From: Flavobacterium erciyesense
Lineage (GTDB): Bacteria > Bacteroidota > Bacteroidia > Flavobacteriales > Flavobacteriaceae
Assembly (NCBI RefSeq): GCF_018069925.1
Contig: NZ_JAGPXB010000003.1
Coordinates: forward strand, 186,001 to 250,000
Direction of reading: 5' to 3'
Length of the DNA stretch: 64,000 nt
Below are positions 7,678-17,105 of this stretch, in pieces. Under the pieces are notes generated by a model. The model did not search any database. It worked only from the letters and a program-made list of their open reading frames with translations, and was not told the DNA's origin. Every line of letters begins with the position of its first letter. The first letter of the stretch is position 1. The translations under genes were made by a program, and so were the position numbers.

Positions 7678-8736
7678 ATGATCAACTTATTCAACACCCA
7701 TATCGAAAATTTATCCATTCACAGAGTGGGTAACAAGAGTAGAAACGAAGCTATTTTTTTATCAGAACAACCGTATGCGTTGCAAGATGAAATTGTGCCT
7801 CTAATGAAAGAATTTTTCTTTAAACCGTTTCGTGAAAAAGAAGAAAATTATTTCCAATTTGCACACGAAATCGATTTGGATTACAACGACATGTTCAAAT
7901 ACGCCACCGAGATATTTGACAATCCAAGCAGCGTTCACGAGGTTTCAAAAAAAATCACCACGCATTTGTTTGAGCAATCCAATCACCCGCATATCAAAAA
8001 TGGTGAGGTTTACGTAACCTATTTAACCAATCTAAGCATTGATAACAATGTAGTTGATGCCATCGGTATTTTTAAGAGTGAAATTCAGGCCGACTTTTTA
8101 CAATTCGAAGAAAAGGCCTCTCAATTAGAAATGATTTTGCAGCAAGGCGTAAGTTTGAATAAACTTGACAAAGGCTGTTTGATTTTTAATTACAAAAAAG
8201 AAGAAGGATATAAAATTTTGACTGTAGATAGCAACCGATATGACGCACGCTACTGGTTGGAGCACTTTTTATCAGTAGATGCTTTTGAAGATGAAAATTT
8301 CATCACTAAAAAGTATTTGAAATTCTGTCAAAACTTTGCGAAAGATGTCGTTTTCCCTGCCGAGGACAAAAAAGAAGAAGTGATGTTCATGAACCGATCA
8401 GTAAACTATTTTGCAAAAAACGATCAGTTTGAAGAAACTAACTTTTTAAATGAAGTTTTAGATAATCCAGATTTGATTCCAGAGTTTAAAAACTACAAAA
8501 CCGACAAAGGCGAGAAATATAGCATTGAGGATGTTACCTCCTTCCCTATTGCGAATGCAGCAGTATCTGATGCCAGAAAATCAATAAAAAATGTCATCAA
8601 TTTAGATACGCACATTCAAATTAAAATGGATTTTATCAATCCTGAAAGTGCTGAAAAATTTGTTGAAAAAGGTTGGGACGAAGAAAAACAAATGTACTAT
8701 TACCTGGTTTACTTCAACAAAGAAGAAAAAAACTAA
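7678..8736 (+). CDS. nucleoid-associated protein, NA37/NdpA-like
   Basis: The 352-residue protein matches the NA37 nucleoid-associated family over its length. It shows an N-terminal NTHIENLSIHRVGNKSRNEAIFLSE segment, a central part with GIFKSE and KGCLIFNYKKEEGYKILTVDSNRYDARYWLEHFLSV, and a C-terminal part with IQIKMDFI. In gamma-proteobacteria the relative YejK binds the nucleoid; Bacteroidota members are assigned by homology only. The start is 8 bp after the repeat that flanks the preceding gene, so any ribosome-binding context lies in repeat-derived sequence. A terminator follows the gene. Confidence 0.87.
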   Translation: MINLFNTHIENLSIHRVGNKSRNEAIFLSEQPYALQDEIVPLMKEFFFKPFREKEENYFQFAHEIDLDYNDMFKYATEIFDNPSSVHEVSKKITTHLFEQSNHPHIKNGEVYVTYLTNLSIDNNVVDAIGIFKSEIQADFLQFEEKASQLEMILQQGVSLNKLDKGCLIFNYKKEEGYKILTVDSNRYDARYWLEHFLSVDAFEDENFITKKYLKFCQNFAKDVVFPAEDKKEEVMFMNRSVNYFAKNDQFEETNFLNEVLDNPDLIPEFKNYKTDKGEKYSIEDVTSFPIANAAVSDARKSIKNVINLDTHIQIKMDFINPESAEKFVEKGWDEEKQMYYYLVYFNKEEKN

Positions 8737-8779
8737 TAATTGCCTGCAAGAAAAGAATCCTTGCTCTTAATACCATTAT

Positions 8780-8815
8780 ATCTCCAAATGTAAACTGCAT
8801 TTGGAGATTTTTTTT
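8780..8815 (+). terminator. intrinsic terminator
   Basis: TCTCCAAATG at 8781-8790 pairs with CATTTGGAGA at 8798-8807, followed by a run of T residues. It is about 45 bp after the stop of the nucleoid-associated protein gene. Confidence 0.9.
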
Positions 8816-8891
8816 AGAAAAATAAAATGATTAATTAGCATCGAAAAACAGTGGTTTCTTTGTAAATTTACCCTTCAAAAAATCACAAAAA

Positions 8892-11255
8892 ATGGCGCAA
8901 TTTTTCTTTAAAGAAAGTCCGTTCAAAACCTTAATTTCTTTTCACAAACTCATTGAAAATTTAGAAGAAATTGCCAATAGCGATGTGGATTATAGAGCCA
9001 ATTACGCTCAAGCTCTCTTACAAGAAATTGCACCTTTTCCAGAGTTTAGAACCGGGATCGAAGATTTTGATTTGATTTTTGAAAAATCTGCCTTGATTAA
9101 AAATTTATTGGCTGATTTGTTTCCAACGGCATTGACGCACAACGAAATTAAAGCAGTAGCCATTCCGTTTCAAAATTTTACTTTTAATTACACCGAACGT
9201 TTTAAAAAAATTGTTGACGAAGCTGGTGTTTTGTTTGATATTGCCATAAAAGACTTTGATGCCGATCAATTTTACGTAATGAGTTGTACGCTCATACTTA
9301 ACGAAATTTACGGTCAGCAGATTGATTTTAATAAACCTTTGTTTTATGAAATTCCGAATAAAAAAGGAATCATGAACCAATACCGAATTTTGTACAATGC
9401 TGACTTTTTAGAAATATTACCAACGGATTCAGCTCCTGAAATTACTCCTGAAGATATTGATTTACTGATGGATAATTTTGATAACATCGCTTTGTGGAAA
9501 GAAAAATTCCCAGTAGAAAGTTGGATTTTAAAAGGATTTGGTATTGCCATTTTATTCGATGCTACAACAGAAAGTTCGATATCAAAGCTAAAAAGTAATC
9601 TTTTGAAACCTGATAAAGAACAAATTGCAATTCAAGAAAATTCTGAGTCAATCTTTAGATCTATTTTTAAAATAGCCGACTTGCGCGTAGGAATCCTTTT
9701 GTACAATGCGGAAGAAGATCAATTTATAAAGCCTACCATTAACGACAGTAGCTTACATAGTTTTATACTAAATGAACAGCAGGAAATAGCTTGTCAAGAT
9801 GGCTTCTTGGGCTGTTCATTCGAGAATTTGTTGTCCAATAATCAAATTGTATCTATTTCTAATGTGTCCAATTTTAGTCAAATACCAGGCAATGAACAAT
9901 TGGGACAACATTTATTATCCCAAAACATTCAGAGTTGTGTTTTTGCACCTATTGTAAAAAATGGAGTATTACTTGGTGTTCTAGAACTCGTTTCTGCAAA
10001 TCCGCGCGCATTAAATAGCATCAATGCTAGTAAACTAGATTTGATTTTGCCTTATTTAATTGATACCGTGGAACGCTACAATATTGATATGCAAAACCAA
10101 ATCGAGGCAGTCATTCAACGAGAGTACACCGCAATTCATCAAAGTGTGTATTGGAAATTCAGAAAAGAAGCGCTCAAGTACGTGCAATTGCAAACACGCG
10201 ATTACATTTTTAAAGAAATTGTTTTCAAAGAAGTCTATCCGCTATACGGCCAAATTGACATTAAAGGCTCATCAGAACATCGCAATAAAACCGTTACTGA
10301 TGATTTGAAAAACCAAATACAATCGCTCCTAAACTTGTTTAGTAATGATAATTCCAGTACTAATTTGGTACTGGTAGAACAACGAAAATTTGAACTTCAA
10401 ACCCTGATTTCCGAGCTAGATCAGCCCTTTAAAGCAGATACCGAGCAGCAAATTCAGCATTATATTGAAAATGAGATTCATCCTATTTTAAAAACTACCG
10501 ATTTTAACGAGGCTACGCAAATAGAAGTCAATAATTATTTTGAGAGTTTGGACGAAAAATCTGGACTATTTTACCATTCCCGAAAAAAGTTTGACAATGC
10601 ACTTTCCATCGTAAATAAAAAATTAGCTTCGTTACTGGATGCTAAACAAGCAGAAGCCCAGAAAATTTTTCCGCATTACTACGAACGCTTTAAAACTGAT
10701 GGCGTAGAACACAATTTGTATATTGGCGCCTCTATTGCACCAACCAAAAGTTACGAAAATTTGTATCTGCATAATTTGAGATTATGGCAATTACAAACTT
10801 TGTGCGAAATGGTTATGGAGCATAACCAACTTAAGTTTTCATTACCTTATGAATTGGATGTAACTGCTTTGATATTGGTGTTTAGCTCTCCTATTTCTAT
10901 TCGTTTTCGAATGGACGAAAAGCGTTTTGATGTTGACGGTACCTACAACGCTCGCTATGAAGTAGTCAAAAAACGAATTGACAAAGCACACATCAAAAAC
11001 AAAGAAGAACGCATTACCGGACAAGAAAAAATTACAATTGTGTATTCGCACAATAACGAGGAACAAGAATACCTCAACTACATTAAATTTTTGCAATTTA
11101 AAAAAATACTCGAACCTACCATTGAACAATTTGAAGTAGAAGATTTACAAGGTGTTTCTGGCTTGCGCGCCATTCGTGTCAAAGTATGCAACAACATATC
11201 GTCTCCTTTAGAGAAACTGTATTCCTATCAAGATTTACTCGATGAAATTCAATAA
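8892..11255 (+). CDS. large cytoplasmic protein with one GAF domain
   Basis: The 787-residue protein has no signal peptide or membrane segment. A GAF-like domain lies at about 250-400 (ADLRVGILLYNAEEDQF, SCVFAPIVKNGVLLGVLELVS). The N-terminal 240 and C-terminal 380 residues belong to no family I can name, and no kinase, cyclase or HD output domain is visible. GAF domains bind small ligands such as cyclic nucleotides or haem, so a sensory role is likely but unproven. The gene ends 2 bp from the end of the convergent HD/PycTM gene. Confidence 0.82.
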   Translation: MAQFFFKESPFKTLISFHKLIENLEEIANSDVDYRANYAQALLQEIAPFPEFRTGIEDFDLIFEKSALIKNLLADLFPTALTHNEIKAVAIPFQNFTFNYTERFKKIVDEAGVLFDIAIKDFDADQFYVMSCTLILNEIYGQQIDFNKPLFYEIPNKKGIMNQYRILYNADFLEILPTDSAPEITPEDIDLLMDNFDNIALWKEKFPVESWILKGFGIAILFDATTESSISKLKSNLLKPDKEQIAIQENSESIFRSIFKIADLRVGILLYNAEEDQFIKPTINDSSLHSFILNEQQEIACQDGFLGCSFENLLSNNQIVSISNVSNFSQIPGNEQLGQHLLSQNIQSCVFAPIVKNGVLLGVLELVSANPRALNSINASKLDLILPYLIDTVERYNIDMQNQIEAVIQREYTAIHQSVYWKFRKEALKYVQLQTRDYIFKEIVFKEVYPLYGQIDIKGSSEHRNKTVTDDLKNQIQSLLNLFSNDNSSTNLVLVEQRKFELQTLISELDQPFKADTEQQIQHYIENEIHPILKTTDFNEATQIEVNNYFESLDEKSGLFYHSRKKFDNALSIVNKKLASLLDAKQAEAQKIFPHYYERFKTDGVEHNLYIGASIAPTKSYENLYLHNLRLWQLQTLCEMVMEHNQLKFSLPYELDVTALILVFSSPISIRFRMDEKRFDVDGTYNARYEVVKKRIDKAHIKNKEERITGQEKITIVYSHNNEEQEYLNYIKFLQFKKILEPTIEQFEVEDLQGVSGLRAIRVKVCNNISSPLEKLYSYQDLLDEIQ

Positions 11256-11257
11256 TG

Positions 11258-12433
11258 TTATGCCATTTTAAAAGCAATGACAAACGCAATTACGGAGACA
11301 ATAATTCCGATCATGAAAAAATTGTAAGTTAAACGCAAAAGGCGGTATTTTTTTTCGAGCACTACGCCCAAATAATACAAATCTTTTATCATTGAATTGT
11401 ATAAATAATCCTTGTCTTTCATCATCTCGTTCATTGCCCATTGGTACTCCTCGAGTGGCATTTTATAAAAGTTTCCAAAGAAAAGTAAATTGACTTTTTG
11501 ATTCTCTATATCTTGGCGCGAAAAAACGCCTTTCGTCACCTTTGGCCGTGTCGATAAAATAGCAAAAATGATAGTGGTAACACTTGACATCAACATGATG
11601 AATGTCGGAATCATCAAATGCACATTTTTAGGACTATCTAACTTTGGGATCAAAATAGAAAGCGCAATCGAAATAATAATAGCATTTACAGATAACAAAA
11701 TATTGGCCTTACTATCCGCAATTCCGCTCAATGTCGTATGATTGTTGAGCGTTACTCTAAACAAAGTATCAACGGCTCGATCGGGTTTTTCCTCTTTTTT
11801 ACGGTTTGCAGCTACCACTACTTCCTCTTTTGAATTTGTTTTCAATTTATCAATTTTCTTTTTTAATCTTTTCTTGTTTTTTTCTTTTAAGGGTTGCCAA
11901 TTTGTAATGGCAAATGTGGTATAATATTGGTGTTTGTTGGTAAGAAAGTTTAAATTTTCTTGCCACCACTCTGCATCCGAAAATGTTTTTTGATCCAAAT
12001 TATGCCATTCTGCGCGCAATGCTCCACAAGAATCTACATATTCTCGCTTTGAAAGATGGTAATAATCGGCATCCTTAATAATTTTTTCTAATTTATTTTG
12101 AGGCTCATAGCTGTAAACCGTCGTCATGATGAGTTGTGCTACTTGTTCTTTGTAAGCAACCGCGTTGGGTTGTGTGGCTAAAAATTCCTTTAAATACACT
12201 ACACTACTCTCTTCGTGTTTTTGACAGCCATGAATATAACCCATATCATGAAACCAAGCAGCAAGAAGCAACATTTCTAGCTCTTTCTCCGTTACACCTT
12301 CATGTGCAGCAATAATTTCAACAGCGGCCACAACATCTTTTGTATGACTGATATTATGATAGGTATATGAATTAGAAAGTTTATCTTTGAACTGTTTTTC
12401 TACGAATTCTTTGGCTTGTTCTATTAAATTCAT
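11258..12433 (-). CDS. HD-domain phosphohydrolase fused to a Pycsar effector-type transmembrane domain (PycTM)
   Basis: From the ATG at 12431-12433 the product is 391 residues; a TTG six codons upstream (12451) is possible. Residues 1-190 form an HD domain with YHNISHT, AWFHDMG, KHEES and KDADYYHL as the metal ligands. A basic linker rich in Lys follows at about 190-215, then the PycTM (DUF5706) region with SGIADSKANILLSVNAIIISIAL, a second helix IMLMSSVTTIIFAIL, and a last helix at the C-terminus. PycTM proteins are membrane effectors of Pycsar anti-phage systems, but no pyrimidine cyclase lies nearby, so this is an orphan. The HD half may hydrolyse a nucleotide signal. The start is 25 bp from that of the divergent phosphoesterase gene. 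Confidence 0.88.
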   Translation of the reverse strand: MNLIEQAKEFVEKQFKDKLSNSYTYHNISHTKDVVAAVEIIAAHEGVTEKELEMLLLAAWFHDMGYIHGCQKHEESSVVYLKEFLATQPNAVAYKEQVAQLIMTTVYSYEPQNKLEKIIKDADYYHLSKREYVDSCGALRAEWHNLDQKTFSDAEWWQENLNFLTNKHQYYTTFAITNWQPLKEKNKKRLKKKIDKLKTNSKEEVVVAANRKKEEKPDRAVDTLFRVTLNNHTTLSGIADSKANILLSVNAIIISIALSILIPKLDSPKNVHLMIPTFIMLMSSVTTIIFAILSTRPKVTKGVFSRQDIENQKVNLLFFGNFYKMPLEEYQWAMNEMMKDKDYLYNSMIKDLYYLGVVLEKKYRLLRLTYNFFMIGIIVSVIAFVIAFKMA

Positions 12434-12458
12434 GGATGTATTTTTACTCAACTAAATT

Positions 12459-15400
12459 ATGAAATTATTTTCAGTTAGCCGTTTTAAAGCTTTGATTAAA
12501 CGAGTTCTTTTTTTAAGTGTCCTAATATTCATCATTCAATCGTGTGCTACATATCATGCGCAATATGGCAAAAACAGCAAAAACCCAACTCAAAACGCAG
12601 TTGATAGTTCAAAAATTGCCCATACCTTTTTTTTAATTGGCGATGCAGGAAATACCAACGAAAAACAAGCGCAAGAAACGCTACAATTACTTCAAAAACA
12701 ACTTTCAAAAGCACCTAAAAAAAGTACTTTGCTATTTTTGGGCGATAACATTTATCCGAAAGGCCTACCTGATCATGAATTTACCAATGAACGATTAATT
12801 GCCGAGGACAAACTGACCAAACAACTCGATTTGTCTAAAAATTTTAAAGGATCAACGATATTTATTCCGGGCAATCACGATTGGTACAGCGGTTTAAAAG
12901 GATTAGAACGTCAAGCTCAATTTGTTACCAATTACCTAAATAATAAAAAATCTTTTTTACCAAGTAAAAGTTGTGCTATTGAGGATTTAGAATTGAACAG
13001 TAACCTGACTTTAGTTACCATTGACAGCCAATGGTTTTTAGAAAATTGGGACAAGCATCCTACCATAAACGATGAATGCAGCATCAAAACACGTGAAGAT
13101 TTTTTTACGGAATTAGAAAGCATTTTGGTGAAAAATCAAGATAAAACAGTCGTTCTTGCGGTACACCATCCTTTGATGAGCAACGGATCACATGGCGGAC
13201 AATTTTCATTGCAAAAGCAGATGTTCCCACTCGAAAAGAAAATTCCGTTACCAATAATTGGCTCATTGATCAATTTAATCCGAAAAACATCTGGAATAAG
13301 TCCGCAAGATTTACAAAACAAACCGTACGATCTTTTTACAAAAAGAGTAAAAACCTTGCTGCAAAGTCACGCTAATGTTATTGTTGTTTCCGGTCACGAC
13401 CACAATTTACAATACCTAGAAAAAGACAACATCAAACAAATCATTAGCGGTGCTGGCTCAAAACATGAAGCCGCAAAGGCTGTTTTTCCAAACGATTTTT
13501 CATACGGAAAAAATGGCTTTGCTAAGTTGTCTATTTTTGAAAACGGAGCTTCGAAAGTTACTTTTTTCGGAATCGAAAACCATCAAGAAAAACTGCTTTT
13601 CGAAAAACAAATCAGCACAGCTAAGCAGGATTATGATATTAAAAGTTTAGCTGAAAATTTTCCCAAACAAACAACTACTCAAATTTATAGCGCCTCACAA
13701 ACAAAAAAGTCAGGTGTTTACCGTTTTTTCTTTGGTAAACATTACAGAACGTATTATAGCCAACCCATTACTGTACCTACAGCAACCTTAGATACACTTT
13801 TAGGTGGACTCACACCAAAACGCGCTGGCGGCGGACACCAATCCAACTCCTTGCGCTTACTTGACAGCAACGAGCGCGAGTACGTAATGCGCGGCATGAA
13901 AAAAAGCACAACACGTTTCCTCCAAGCAGTTGCTTTTAAAAAACAATTCATTCAAGATGAGTTTGAAAATACCTATGCCGAAAGTTTACTCGCTGACTTT
14001 TACACCACTGCACATCCTTATACTCCGTTTGCTGTTGGAAAATTGGCTGAAACAATTGGAGTAGCGCATACCAATCCAAAATTATTTTATGTCCCGAAGC
14101 ACGCGGCATTAGGAAATTTCAATGAACAATATGGTGACGAACTGTACCTCATTGAAGAACGCCCAACGGACAGCCAACTTGGAGTAAAAAGTTTTGGTAC
14201 TCCGACAGCCATTATAGGTACTGATGATGTTTTAAAGAACTTACGAAAAGACGAAAAATATGCCGTTGATGAAAATGCCTATATCAGAGCGCGTTTGTTT
14301 GATATTTTAATTGGTGATTGGGACCGTCACGAAGACCAATGGCGCTGGGGCGAATACCGTGTGGGTGAAAAAATAATTTACAAACCCATTCCTAGAGATC
14401 GAGATCAAGCTTTTAGCAAATACGATGGTACTTTAGTATTTGTGTTGATGAATAAAGTGCAGTTGCGACACATGCAAACGTTTAAAGACCATTTAAAAAA
14501 AGTAAAAATTATGAGCCGCGAGGCCTACCCGCTTGATTTGGCTTTTTTAAAAACTAGTACTTTGGTAAATTGGATGCAAGAAGCCACTTTCATTCAGAAC
14601 GAATTGACAGATAAAGCAATTGACAAGGCCTTTAATTCTCTACCACAAGAAGTTCAAGACGGCACCATTGAATCTATTAAAACAAAACTAAGAAAACGTA
14701 AAAAACAATTGTTGCTTGCTGCAGAAACCTATTACAAAGTGTTACAGCATACCGTTTTATTGGTTGGTACGGATAAAAAAGATCGATTTGAAATTCGAAA
14801 AAACAATAAAAATCAAGTTGAAGTCGCTGTTTTTAGAAAGAAAAAGTCAGGTGATGAACTGCAGTACAGCAAGCAATTTTCAGACAATACTACCAAAAAA
14901 ATATGGATTTATGGTCTTGATGATGATGACGAATTTCAAGTTACAGGTACCGCATCGTCTAAAATAAAAATACGTTTGATTGGCGGCCAAAACGAGGATT
15001 CTTACCAAGTAGAAAAAGGTAAGAACATTAAAATTCACGATTTTAAAAGTAAAAACAACAATTATCAAGTTGATGCAGCAACAAGCATGCGCATTACTGA
15101 TAATTACGAAAGCAATTTATACAACTACAAAAAACCAAATTACAATTATTTTACAGGCTTGCCCAACATTGGCTTTAACCCCGATGATGGCATCAAACTA
15201 GGAATTGTAACCGGCTACATAGTGAACGATTACAAACAAAATCCATATACTCAAAAACATACTTTAAAAACCAACTATTACTTTGCTACTAGTGGTTATG
15301 AAGCCATTTACAACGGTAAATTCCCAAAGCTTTTTGGTAAATGGGACGCCGATGTTGAAGGACGATTTACAAGTCCGAACTTCTCTATCAATTATTTTGG

Positions 15401-16190
15401 GTACGGAAACGAGACCAGAAATAACGAGGAAGATCTTGGGCGTGATTTCAATAGGGTAAAAATTAGAATCTTAAAGGTCATGCCCTCACTTAAAAAAATT
15501 GGCTTGTTTGGTGGTACATTTCAATTACAAACCGTGTACGAACGTATCAATGTTGAAGAAACTGCCGATCGCTTTATTGAAAATTCAACTCAAGTGCGAC
15601 CAGAGGTTTTTACCAATCAGCATTTTGCGGGAGCAATGGTTAAATATAGTTTTGAAAACTATGATGAACCTGCATTTCCTTCGATGGGAATGGGATTTAG
15701 CATTAGCGGAAGCTGGAAAACAAATCTTGAAGATAGCAAGCGTAATTTCCCTACGATTGAAAGCAAACTGAATTTTAATCATAAAATTGATGCCAAAGGG
15801 AAGGTTGTACTAGCTACAATTGTAAAAGCCAAACACGTATTGAACTCTAACTTTGAATTTTATCAAGCTGCTACTTTGGGCGGAGATTACGATTTGCGTG
15901 GTTTTAGAAACGAAAGATTTTTAGGAAACCAATCGTTTTATCAAAGCAGTGATCTACGTTTTAATATCGGAAAAATTAAGCGCAGCATCATACCGATGAG
16001 TTTTGGAGTTTTGGCTGGCTACGATTACGGCCGCGTTTGGCTGAAAGGAGAAGAATCAGACAAATGGCATCAATCAGTTGGGGGTGGTGTATGGCTGAAC
16101 GGACTCAATGCGCTCACGGCCAGACTCACCTACTTTAAAAGCAATGGTGAGCCAGCGCGCATCGCTTTTGGTTTAGGATTTGGATTTTAA
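12459..16190 (+). CDS. lipoprotein metallophosphoesterase with a kinase-like middle segment and C-terminal outer-membrane beta barrel
   Basis: The 1243-residue protein starts with a lipoprotein signal (LIFIIQSC). A calcineurin-like phosphoesterase at about 55-380 has all ligand motifs: GDAG 61-64, GDN 95-97, GNHD 138-141, HHP near 237 and GHDHN 312-316. A middle segment at about 500-720 contains GDWDRHEDQWRW (619-630) and PRDRDQAFS, which resemble the catalytic and metal loops of atypical kinases of the HipA/Fam20 type; this is inference. The last 350 residues are a BamA/ShlB-like barrel ending in GLGFGF. It should be anchored in the outer membrane. It overlaps the convergent lipoprotein gene by 18 bp at the 3' end. 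Confidence 0.87.
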   Translation: MKLFSVSRFKALIKRVLFLSVLIFIIQSCATYHAQYGKNSKNPTQNAVDSSKIAHTFFLIGDAGNTNEKQAQETLQLLQKQLSKAPKKSTLLFLGDNIYPKGLPDHEFTNERLIAEDKLTKQLDLSKNFKGSTIFIPGNHDWYSGLKGLERQAQFVTNYLNNKKSFLPSKSCAIEDLELNSNLTLVTIDSQWFLENWDKHPTINDECSIKTREDFFTELESILVKNQDKTVVLAVHHPLMSNGSHGGQFSLQKQMFPLEKKIPLPIIGSLINLIRKTSGISPQDLQNKPYDLFTKRVKTLLQSHANVIVVSGHDHNLQYLEKDNIKQIISGAGSKHEAAKAVFPNDFSYGKNGFAKLSIFENGASKVTFFGIENHQEKLLFEKQISTAKQDYDIKSLAENFPKQTTTQIYSASQTKKSGVYRFFFGKHYRTYYSQPITVPTATLDTLLGGLTPKRAGGGHQSNSLRLLDSNEREYVMRGMKKSTTRFLQAVAFKKQFIQDEFENTYAESLLADFYTTAHPYTPFAVGKLAETIGVAHTNPKLFYVPKHAALGNFNEQYGDELYLIEERPTDSQLGVKSFGTPTAIIGTDDVLKNLRKDEKYAVDENAYIRARLFDILIGDWDRHEDQWRWGEYRVGEKIIYKPIPRDRDQAFSKYDGTLVFVLMNKVQLRHMQTFKDHLKKVKIMSREAYPLDLAFLKTSTLVNWMQEATFIQNELTDKAIDKAFNSLPQEVQDGTIESIKTKLRKRKKQLLLAAETYYKVLQHTVLLVGTDKKDRFEIRKNNKNQVEVAVFRKKKSGDELQYSKQFSDNTTKKIWIYGLDDDDEFQVTGTASSKIKIRLIGGQNEDSYQVEKGKNIKIHDFKSKNNNYQVDAATSMRITDNYESNLYNYKKPNYNYFTGLPNIGFNPDDGIKLGIVTGYIVNDYKQNPYTQKHTLKTNYYFATSGYEAIYNGKFPKLFGKWDADVEGRFTSPNFSINYFGYGNETRNNEEDLGRDFNRVKIRILKVMPSLKKIGLFGGTFQLQTVYERINVEETADRFIENSTQVRPEVFTNQHFAGAMVKYSFENYDEPAFPSMGMGFSISGSWKTNLEDSKRNFPTIESKLNFNHKIDAKGKVVLATIVKAKHVLNSNFEFYQAATLGGDYDLRGFRNERFLGNQSFYQSSDLRFNIGKIKRSIIPMSFGVLAGYDYGRVWLKGEESDKWHQSVGGGVWLNGLNALTARLTYFKSNGEPARIAFGLGFGF

Positions 16191-17048
16191 GTTTTTTAAA
16201 CTTGTTTTATAGAGTTTTCCGCCATCGCTTCCTGCTTTTTCATCAGCGATGAGAATCGTTTCATTGTCAATAAATACGGCCGACTCTTTTTGCGAAAAAT
16301 GACCAAGCTCTAAAGTAGTTTGTGTTCCTTTTAAAAAATTCCCATTGGAATAACCCTCCAAAAGAATTAGTTTATCGTGCGTGAGTAAAGCAACTTTTGC
16401 CCCGTCAGGACTTATTGTGGCACTTGTTATCGCGCAATGATTGTAACTGTCGCAAGTTTTTAAGGAACCTAACAATACGGCTGCATGAGTTCCGGCTTTA
16501 TTCGGCACTTGATATAATAAAGATGTACCATCAAAATTTTTACTGCGGTTTTTGGTAAACAAATAAAAATAACCTTCGTGTTCAAAAAAACCTTCTACAT
16601 CGTACAAAAGTTCTTTCTTGGAAGGTGGAAATTCCTTTTGCTCCGGATAATAAAAAGCAATTTCGTAGGCTGCATTCGCTTCGCCATCAGTTAAAGATGA
16701 ATGGTCTACTTTATAAATCACCAAATCTTTGCGCTCGTTATCGTTGTTTCCAAAATCACCGATGTAAATATTGCCTTCTTTGTCCTGAGTAATATCTTCC
16801 CAATCGGTATTGGTAGCATTGGTAATTTCGCAGGTCTTGGCAATTGAACCGTTTTTATCCAAACCATAAATCTTATTTGGGTTTCCGCTGTCGGCAAGCG
16901 CCCAAAGCATTTCAGCTTTGGTATCAAAAGTGATTCCTGAAACTTCCTTTAACTTTTTTGGAAGCTCGTATTGTTCTTGTAATACAGTTGAATCCTGTTG
17001 ACAAGCTCCAGCAAAAAGAGCTATAATTGGTATCCAATGTTTTTTCAT
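16173..17048 (-). CDS. lipoprotein, probable beta-propeller
   Basis: The 291-residue product has a lipoprotein signal (IIALFAGAC). Its repeating pattern (EVSGITFDTKAEMLWALADSGNPNKIYGLD, TDWEDITQDKEGNIYIGDFGNNDNER, YDVEGFFEHEGYFYLFTKNR) fits a six-bladed beta-propeller of the NHL/SdiA-regulated type. Such proteins in Bacteroidota are mostly uncharacterised surface or periplasmic lipoproteins. The 3' end overlaps the upstream phosphoesterase/barrel gene by 18 bp in convergent orientation. No catalytic residue set was recognised. Confidence 0.8.
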   Translation of the reverse strand: MKKHWIPIIALFAGACQQDSTVLQEQYELPKKLKEVSGITFDTKAEMLWALADSGNPNKIYGLDKNGSIAKTCEITNATNTDWEDITQDKEGNIYIGDFGNNDNERKDLVIYKVDHSSLTDGEANAAYEIAFYYPEQKEFPPSKKELLYDVEGFFEHEGYFYLFTKNRSKNFDGTSLLYQVPNKAGTHAAVLLGSLKTCDSYNHCAITSATISPDGAKVALLTHDKLILLEGYSNGNFLKGTQTTLELGHFSQKESAVFIDNETILIADEKAGSDGGKLYKTSLKNLKSKS

Positions 17049-17105
17049 ATTCGATTTTTTATTAAACCTTTATTTTGGTTGTTATCTGTAGGAAACGGTA
17101 CTCCA

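Noticed and set aside
11258..16190. Complete Pycsar anti-phage operon
   Set aside because: A PycTM-type domain is present but no pyrimidine cyclase is found next to it; the neighbour is a phosphoesterase on the other strand.
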